From Maritimibacter sp. (GTDB lineage: Bacteria; Pseudomonadota; Alphaproteobacteria; Rhodobacterales; Rhodobacteraceae), in assembly GCA_020441225.1 (NCBI GenBank), contig JAGRMP010000376.1:1-27002 (forward strand): DNA of 27,002 nt, read 5' to 3'. Positions 23,179 to 27,002 of the stretch are shown in pieces. Position numbers and translations under genes: made by a program. Numbering within the stretch: the stretch's first letter is position 1; each line of letters opens with the position of its first letter. Below the pieces are notes generated by a model, which saw only the letters and a list, made by a program, of their open reading frames with translations, had not been told where the DNA came from and did no database searches.

Positions 23179-23707
23179 TCAGGCCTGGCGCGTTTGCTGC
23201 GGTGCAGGAAAGATCTTGGTCAGTTTGCGGAGGTTTTGGGCAGTTGCGGCGAGCAGGAATTCGTCATTTGCATCGCATGGGCCACGTAGCCGGAGCATTC
23301 CAAGGCCGAGGATGCGCTTGAGGTGCGCGAAGAGCATCTCGACCTTCTTCCGGAGCTTCATGGAGGTCTCGTATTGCCTGGTCTTTGCGATGTCTCGGGC
23401 GATCTGGCGGGCGTATTGGTGCTCTTCGCGAGTGATCGATCTGTCATCTGCGTTCGGGCAACATTTCGCCTTGGACGGGCAGGCTTGGCAGGTCAGCTTC
23501 AGGGCGCGGCATTTGGCTCTGCCCTTTCCGGTTGGCCCCCGGTTCGGGTCTCCCCGTCGAGCTGTAGAACGGAGCGAGATGGTGCCGGATGCCAGACAGT
23601 TCGACAAATCGATCTATCCCCCGCAATACGTGATCCCGTGGGACATGATCCTCAATCGAGAAGTCGTAAAACAGCGCACCCTGCGCTTCCTGCCTTGGCC
23701 CCATCAT
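23179..23707 (-). pseudogene. IS1182-family transposase with its middle deleted
   Basis: The N-terminus (from ATG 23707) reads MMGPRQEAQGALFYDFSIED, then HVPRDHVLRGIDRFV and LAPFYSSTGRP, typical of IS1182-family DDE transposases. The frame then jumps to the C-terminal end: GRAKCRALKLTCQACPSKAK, then SITREEHQYARQIARDIAK, LRKKVEMLFAHLKRILGLG and LLAATAQNLRKLTKIFPAPQ, ending at 23179. The segment between, with the first catalytic acidic residues, is gone and the two parts are in different frames. The element cannot move by itself. It lies between the HEPN gene and the TcmP pair and may have taken part in assembling the island. Confidence 0.85.
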
Positions 23708-23872
23708 CGCGTTCAACCTCCCTCAATGTCGGAAGTGAATCAGCCCGCCAGGCGCCGATCAAGCAGGAGTTTTTCAACGGAATAGGCTCTAACCGGACCT
23801 TGAACGAACGGATAGCAAATGCCAGCTTTGTGCAACTTTCCGTCCCGTTTCGTCTTGGTCAATCAGCTTTTT

Positions 23873-24745
23873 TTAGACTCGTTCTCCTTGGCGCAGGATG
23901 TAATCCGCGCCTTTCAACCCGAGTTTTTTCGGTCCAGCCCAGATAAGGTAGTAGAGGGGCGCTTTTCGCGTGTTTCGAATCAAGTGGGGCTTGGCGACGA
24001 AGGGGAACAGCGTGTTGAGCCGGCTGACGTAGAGGTCGAGCAACCTATCCGCTACATCGCCGTTCTTGGTCGTGACCTCGTTGCCGAACAGATCGACTTC
24101 GCGTCTGTAAGCGATGTCGCGCCATTCGTCAGTTCCGAAACAGGATGTCAACTGGTTGGCCCATCGGTCCGGCACATTGCCAGAACGGGTGATCAGGCGA
24201 TTGATAGCCATCGCCAGCGGAAAATTTATCACCACTTCCATTGTGCCAGTGTCCGCCAGCGCTTTCAGGGTCGTCCACTCCAGATGGGCGCCGTAGGGGT
24301 CGAGGAAAGCGACACCGCGAATGTTGCGCGCCTTGAGCGACGGTGCGAGGTTGCGGATCAGCGGGTTACAATCGCCGACCTGAACATTCACGTCGTTCCT
24401 CCCTTCGGTGACAGCGCGCAACGTTTCCGCGCGAGTTTCGTCGAGGTCGAAGAAATAGTGCCGGTGGAATCCGTTCGGCACATTCAGCGCCCGCAATGGC
24501 GAGCCAAGGATGAACTCTTCCTGCGCCTCGGTGTCGTCCGGCTCGTCGAAAAACGGCGAAGGTTCCACCGTCACGACCGAGCCGCGCAGCCTGGTGACGC
24601 AGGCACCTGCAAAGGCGTCGATGTAGACACGTGTGAACGACTGCTTGCTCAACGCGGTTCCGTAGAATTTCAGGTAGGCTTCCAATGCGTCGAGTTTTGC
24701 CGCGGCCCAAGGCCCGACCGTGTTTTCGCGGTGATCCTTCTTCAT
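23873..24745 (-). CDS. tcmP: Three-Cys-motif partner protein TcmP
   Basis: A 290-residue protein started at 24745, where it overlaps the preceding gene's stop by 4 bp. It matches the TcmP family: an N-terminal KLDALEAYLKFY helix, a Rossmann-like YIDAFAGACVT (41-51), HYFFDLDETRAETLR (96-110), VGDCNPLI, GVAFLDPYGAHLEW (144-157) and FPLAMAINRL. The FAGxG-like loop and the DPYG block sit where S-adenosylmethionine methyltransferases have motifs I and IV, so a methyltransferase-type fold is likely, although activity is unproven. TcmP is defined by its regular pairing with a three-Cys-motif protein, encoded here immediately upstream. Both are common on phage and defence islands. Confidence 0.88.
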   Translation of the reverse strand: MKKDHRENTVGPWAAAKLDALEAYLKFYGTALSKQSFTRVYIDAFAGACVTRLRGSVVTVEPSPFFDEPDDTEAQEEFILGSPLRALNVPNGFHRHYFFDLDETRAETLRAVTEGRNDVNVQVGDCNPLIRNLAPSLKARNIRGVAFLDPYGAHLEWTTLKALADTGTMEVVINFPLAMAINRLITRSGNVPDRWANQLTSCFGTDEWRDIAYRREVDLFGNEVTTKNGDVADRLLDLYVSRLNTLFPFVAKPHLIRNTRKAPLYYLIWAGPKKLGLKGADYILRQGERV

Positions 24746-25497
24746 GCAAGCTCCGCGATGATCGATTTCGGCACGATCTGCCACGGGAACCCGTTCCATT
24801 CTTCACCTTCCAGCAGGCGACCGCCGGATTTCGGACGCGCACCGCCCCACTGTTTGAAGAAGAACGCGACGTTGTATTGCTCGCAGGCGATGCGCAATTC
24901 TGTCGCCCATGCCGCTTCCATCGGTCGCGCACCGGGTCCGCTCTCGCCGCCGACAATCGCCCACGCGAGTCCGGTCAGGTCGACCTCGCCAATTGGTCCG
25001 AGCAGCGGTTCGAAAGAGATGAAACGCGCATCCGAGTCGATCTGCCGCAGGTGTTCGATCCGGCCTTTGTGGGCAACATCCTCGACGGACACGCCGAGCC
25101 AGATATGTGTCGGCACTCGCCCTCCATCGTACCGACGTCGGACGTAGTTGCGCATCAGCGACGACCGCTTGGTGAGCACCTGATAGACATGCCAGTCAGC
25201 GGCCTCCATCGCATCGAACACTCGGTCGATGAACTCATAAGGAATGTCCTTGTGAAACAGGTCGCTCATGGAGTTCACGAAAATCATGCGTGGTTTCTTC
25301 CACACCGCAGGCTGTCCGAGGCGCGTAGGCCAAAGGCGCATATCGAAGCCCTGTTCATATGGATGGTCCTTGATCCCGCGCCAACGTTCCGCGAACCGTT
25401 CAGCGTAACAGTGGTCGCAGCCGGGACCGACCTTGGTACACCCGGTCACAGGATTCCACGTCGCGTCCGTCCATTCGATTTCAGATTTCTGTGCCAT
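24742..25497 (-). CDS. Phage Gp37/Gp68-family three-Cys-motif protein (DUF5131)
   Basis: A 251-residue protein. The start at 25497 is preferred over one 14 codons upstream because GAGG lies 10 nt before it and the family begins with the K.SEIEWTDATWNPVTGC block. The signature is C20-x6-C27-x2-C30 (GCTKVGPGCDHCYAE), similar to but not the same as the radical-SAM CxxxCxxC motif. Further family blocks are RMIFVNSMSDLFH, WHVYQVLTKRS, IWLGVSVED, ARFISFEPLLGPI, AIVGGESGPGARPM and FFFKQWGG. A radical-SAM-like or metal-binding fold acting on nucleic acid is suspected. It is first of a two-gene operon with tcmP. Confidence 0.9.
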   Translation of the reverse strand: MAQKSEIEWTDATWNPVTGCTKVGPGCDHCYAERFAERWRGIKDHPYEQGFDMRLWPTRLGQPAVWKKPRMIFVNSMSDLFHKDIPYEFIDRVFDAMEAADWHVYQVLTKRSSLMRNYVRRRYDGGRVPTHIWLGVSVEDVAHKGRIEHLRQIDSDARFISFEPLLGPIGEVDLTGLAWAIVGGESGPGARPMEAAWATELRIACEQYNVAFFFKQWGGARPKSGGRLLEGEEWNGFPWQIVPKSIIAELA

Positions 25498-25797
25498 CCT
25501 GCTCAACCCTCTTTTTCTGAATAGGGTACAACAGGCCATACAAACAGTGAACAGATATCCTGCGGTCCAAGGTGGGGGATCCGAGCAGACGGCCTGGCCT
25601 CAGGATGAGAATTTGACTGTTCTGTCAGAAAGAAGCGTGGCAGAAACAGCGTCGTGCCGCACACGTACGCACTTTGATGGTTGCATTCGATGGTGCTGTC
25701 GGAGCCGCTTCAAAGGCGGGACTACATTTTGGGCCTACAAATGCCGAACGCTGCGAACAATCGCCAGTAAAATAAGGGGCGAAGACATCCAAAGGCA
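25498..25797. other. Terminal segment of the integrated DNA
   Basis: No gene is supported in this 300-bp stretch. It runs from the promoter of the Gp37-like gene to the break in dusA. The dusA frame continues into it for 25 foreign codons (starting CAFGCLRPL) before a stop at 25722-25724. Confidence 0.45.
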
Positions 25798-25823
25798 CAA
25801 TCCATCATCGGCGCGACGCTGAG
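25798..25823. other. Probable attachment-site core within dusA (one end of the element)
   Basis: The minus strand here encodes LSVAPMMD plus the first two bases of the next codon, the most conserved part of the dusA 5' end. Homology stops precisely here. Integrative elements of proteobacteria are known to recombine within this segment. I found no second copy of the sequence in the window, so the opposite end must lie elsewhere. Confidence 0.6.
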
Positions 25824-25871
25824 CCGCGCGGCGCGGCGGATACGGGCGTTATGAGGCGTTTCGGGGTCCAT
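25798..25871 (-). pseudogene. dusA: 5' fragment of tRNA-dihydrouridine synthase A gene
   Basis: From ATG 25871 the frame encodes a short leader and RRAARLSVAPMMD, the N-terminal strand of DusA that normally continues with WTDRHCR. After 24 codons the Trp codon becomes TGT and all similarity ends. DusA reduces uridines 20/20a in the D-loop of tRNAs using FMN; the FMN and tRNA sites are all missing, so this piece is inactive. The remaining gene, perhaps with a replacement 5' end carried by the element, should lie at the element's other end. The fragment reads in the same direction as the secreted-protein gene to its right. Confidence 0.78.
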
Positions 25872-26000
25872 ATCGGTCGCAGCTTCAGGCCGGTGCAAGG
25901 GGGTCAACCCGGCTGGGCGGGTGCGCCCTGCCCTAATGGCTTTCGGCGCCCACGTCGAGTCCGCCCCGTCCGCTGGCGACCGGCCCCGGGGCCGAGCCGA
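25872..26000. other. Gap with GC-rich palindromes upstream of the dusA fragment
   Basis: CGGCCCCGGGGCCG (25981-25994) is a perfect 14-bp palindrome just past the stop of the secreted-protein gene. GGGCG/CGCCC at 25915-25928 forms a second small stem. They may end the upstream transcript. The dusA promoter must also be here. Confidence 0.4.
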
Positions 26001-26354
26001 TCAGGACACGACCGCCTGGCAGCGGTGCCAGCGTTCGGGCGGGTCGGTGTCGCGGTAGACGTCGACATCCTGTTCGCCGAGCTGGCGCATGTAGATCTCG
26101 GTCCCGGCGTCGGACGCGCCTTCGGGGGCCGTGTAGAGGAATTCGTGCCGGGTGTATTGCCCGGTCACAACGGTCCCGGAGCCAAGGGTGATCTCCGGTC
26201 CGTCGATGGTGACCCGCTGGGTCCCGTCGGGCGCGCACCATGCCCCGTCGATCCGGTCGGCGAGCGCCGCCCCGGGCGCGAGGAGCGCGAAGACAGCGGC
26301 AAGGGATCCGGCCGTGGTCCGATACCTCTCGTTTGCAATCAAAATCGTTCTCAT
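26001..26354 (-). CDS. Small secreted protein of unknown function
   Basis: A 117-residue protein with a signal peptide: a basic start, a hydrophobic core (AGSLAAVFALLAPGAALA) and likely cleavage before DRIDGAWC. The start at 26354 has GGGAG 11 nt upstream; an alternative ATG at 26363 hits a stop after three codons. The mature part is about 84 residues with two Cys (AWCAPDG and HRCQAVV), which could form a disulfide in the periplasm, and beta-rich sequence (TVVTGQYTRHEFLY). No family recognised with certainty. It appears to belong to the chromosome flanking the integrated element. Confidence 0.75.
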   Translation of the reverse strand: MRTILIANERYRTTAGSLAAVFALLAPGAALADRIDGAWCAPDGTQRVTIDGPEITLGSGTVVTGQYTRHEFLYTAPEGASDAGTEIYMRQLGEQDVDVYRDTDPPERWHRCQAVVS

Positions 26355-26557
26355 CGGCGCATGATCTCCCGAACCGAATCCTAGCACAGCCCCGGTCCTC
26401 GCGAAGCGAAATCCGCCGGGGCTCACAAGACTGTGCGTGGCCTCCCGCAAGGCCACCGCCGCGTGGGCGCCCTCGAGACCCCGGGTGCGGGAGAGCTCCC
26501 GGGTTTTCGCCGCTGCGCAGAAGTGGCAATGTCGCGGCAAAGGGAGACCGCGGCACG
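26355..26557. promoter_or_regulatory. Divergent promoter region with inverted repeats
   Basis: This gap separates the secreted-protein gene and maiA. AGCCCCGG/CCGGGGCT (26388-26395 and 26416-26423) and GTGGCCT/AGGCCAC (26437-26443 and 26450-26456) are perfect inverted repeats, and CCCGGGT occurs twice as a direct repeat downstream. They could be operator sites or transcript hairpins. A strong ribosome site (AAGGGAGA) precedes maiA. Confidence 0.45.
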
Positions 26558-27002
26558 ATGACCATGAAGCTCTACAACTACTTCCGCTCCTCGACCTCGA
26601 CCCGGCTGCGTGCGGCGTTGAACCTCAAGGGGCTCGCCTATGAGTATGTCGGCGTCCACCTGGTGAAGGGCGAGCACCGGGCAGCGCCCTACACGGCGCT
26701 CAACCCGCAGGCGCTGGTGCCGGCGCTGGAGCTCGAGGACGGCACGGTGTTGACCCAGTCGCTCGCGATCATGGAATGGCTCGAAGAAAGCTACCCGCAG
26801 CCCCCGCTCCTGCCCGCCACCCCCATCGCCCGCGCCCGGGTGCGCGCGCTCGCGCAGATGATCGCGCTGGAGCTGCACCCGGTGAACAACCTGCGGGTCA
26901 TGACCTATCACGCCGAGGTCAGCGGCGGCGGCGATGCGGCGAAACGGGCCTGGATGACGCATTGGGTGCACACCACGTTCGAACCGCTCGAACAGATGCT
27001 GG
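26558..27002 (+). CDS. maiA: Maleylacetoacetate isomerase (zeta-class GST), 3' end outside the window
   Basis: The first 148 codons are present. The start at 26558 has AAGGGAGA 10 nt upstream. The zeta-class glutathione-transferase signature RSSTSTRLRAALNLKGL (about 10-26) contains the active-site Ser/Cys-region motif, followed by NPQALVPALE, the glutathione-binding LTQSLAIMEWLEE block and HPVNNLRV in the all-helical domain. The enzyme isomerises maleylacetoacetate to fumarylacetoacetate with glutathione in tyrosine/homogentisate or gentisate breakdown, in the cytoplasm. It is a housekeeping catabolic gene and supports the view that DNA right of the dusA break is chromosomal. Confidence 0.92.
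   Translation, partial: MTMKLYNYFRSSTSTRLRAALNLKGLAYEYVGVHLVKGEHRAAPYTALNPQALVPALELEDGTVLTQSLAIMEWLEESYPQPPLLPATPIARARVRALAQMIALELHPVNNLRVMTYHAEVSGGGDAAKRAWMTHWVHTTFEPLEQML

Noticed and set aside
23819..25147. A 442-codon plus-strand frame
   Set aside because: Antisense to tcmP and the Gp37-like gene, both recognised by family motifs.
1..27002. CRISPR arrays and rRNA genes
   Set aside because: No regularly spaced repeats and no conserved rRNA sequence were seen on either strand.

Overview
The window is high-GC DNA (roughly 60-66% by eye) from an alphaproteobacterium, most likely a Rhodobacteraceae/Roseobacter-type organism. The basis is codon use, the style of the copper locus, and the dusA and maleylacetoacetate isomerase sequences; I ran no database search. 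Almost the whole window reads as accessory DNA. At the right end (about 25,798-25,871, minus strand) only the first 24 codons of dusA, a tRNA-dihydrouridine synthase, survive. They stop exactly at the conserved SVAPMMD(W) block, and dusA 5' ends are a known integration hotspot. DNA right of that point (a small secreted protein and maiA) looks chromosomal. DNA left of it looks like one integrated element or several nested ones, with the other end outside the window.

Region 1 (1-6,833) is a decayed copper-handling locus. On the minus strand, a MerR-type promoter with a 19-bp spacer and a perfect 15-bp palindrome leads into a copper P-type ATPase gene that has lost almost all of its middle, then an ATC-hydrolase-family protein, then a Met-rich multicopper oxidase that runs off the window. 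A secreted Met/Gly-rich EF-hand protein follows on the same strand. Divergent from it are an OmpR-type response regulator, a histidine kinase and a SHOCT membrane protein, then the broken remains of an L,D-transpeptidase and an isolated Tat signal peptide.

Region 2 (6,834-14,823) is mobile-element cargo. It holds a helicase-like P-loop protein with a four-cysteine insert, several unknown small proteins, and a MerR regulator divergent from a transglutaminase-like / isoprenylcysteine-methyltransferase-like operon with a textbook MerR promoter between them. It also holds a PemK/MazF-like gene.

Region 3 (14,824-20,528) is the recombination core. An excisionase-like HTH protein is followed by two tyrosine recombinases overlapping by 11 bp, with strong inverted repeats before and after, and then a second PemK/MazF-like gene and another small helical protein.

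Region 4 (20,529-25,797) looks like a small defence-type island. It holds a PrtN-like activator, a stand-alone Swt1-type HEPN protein, a deleted IS1182-family transposase, and the coupled pair of a three-Cys-motif partner protein (TcmP) and a Gp37/Gp68-family three-Cys protein. Region 5 (25,798-27,002) is the dusA fragment and chromosomal flank.
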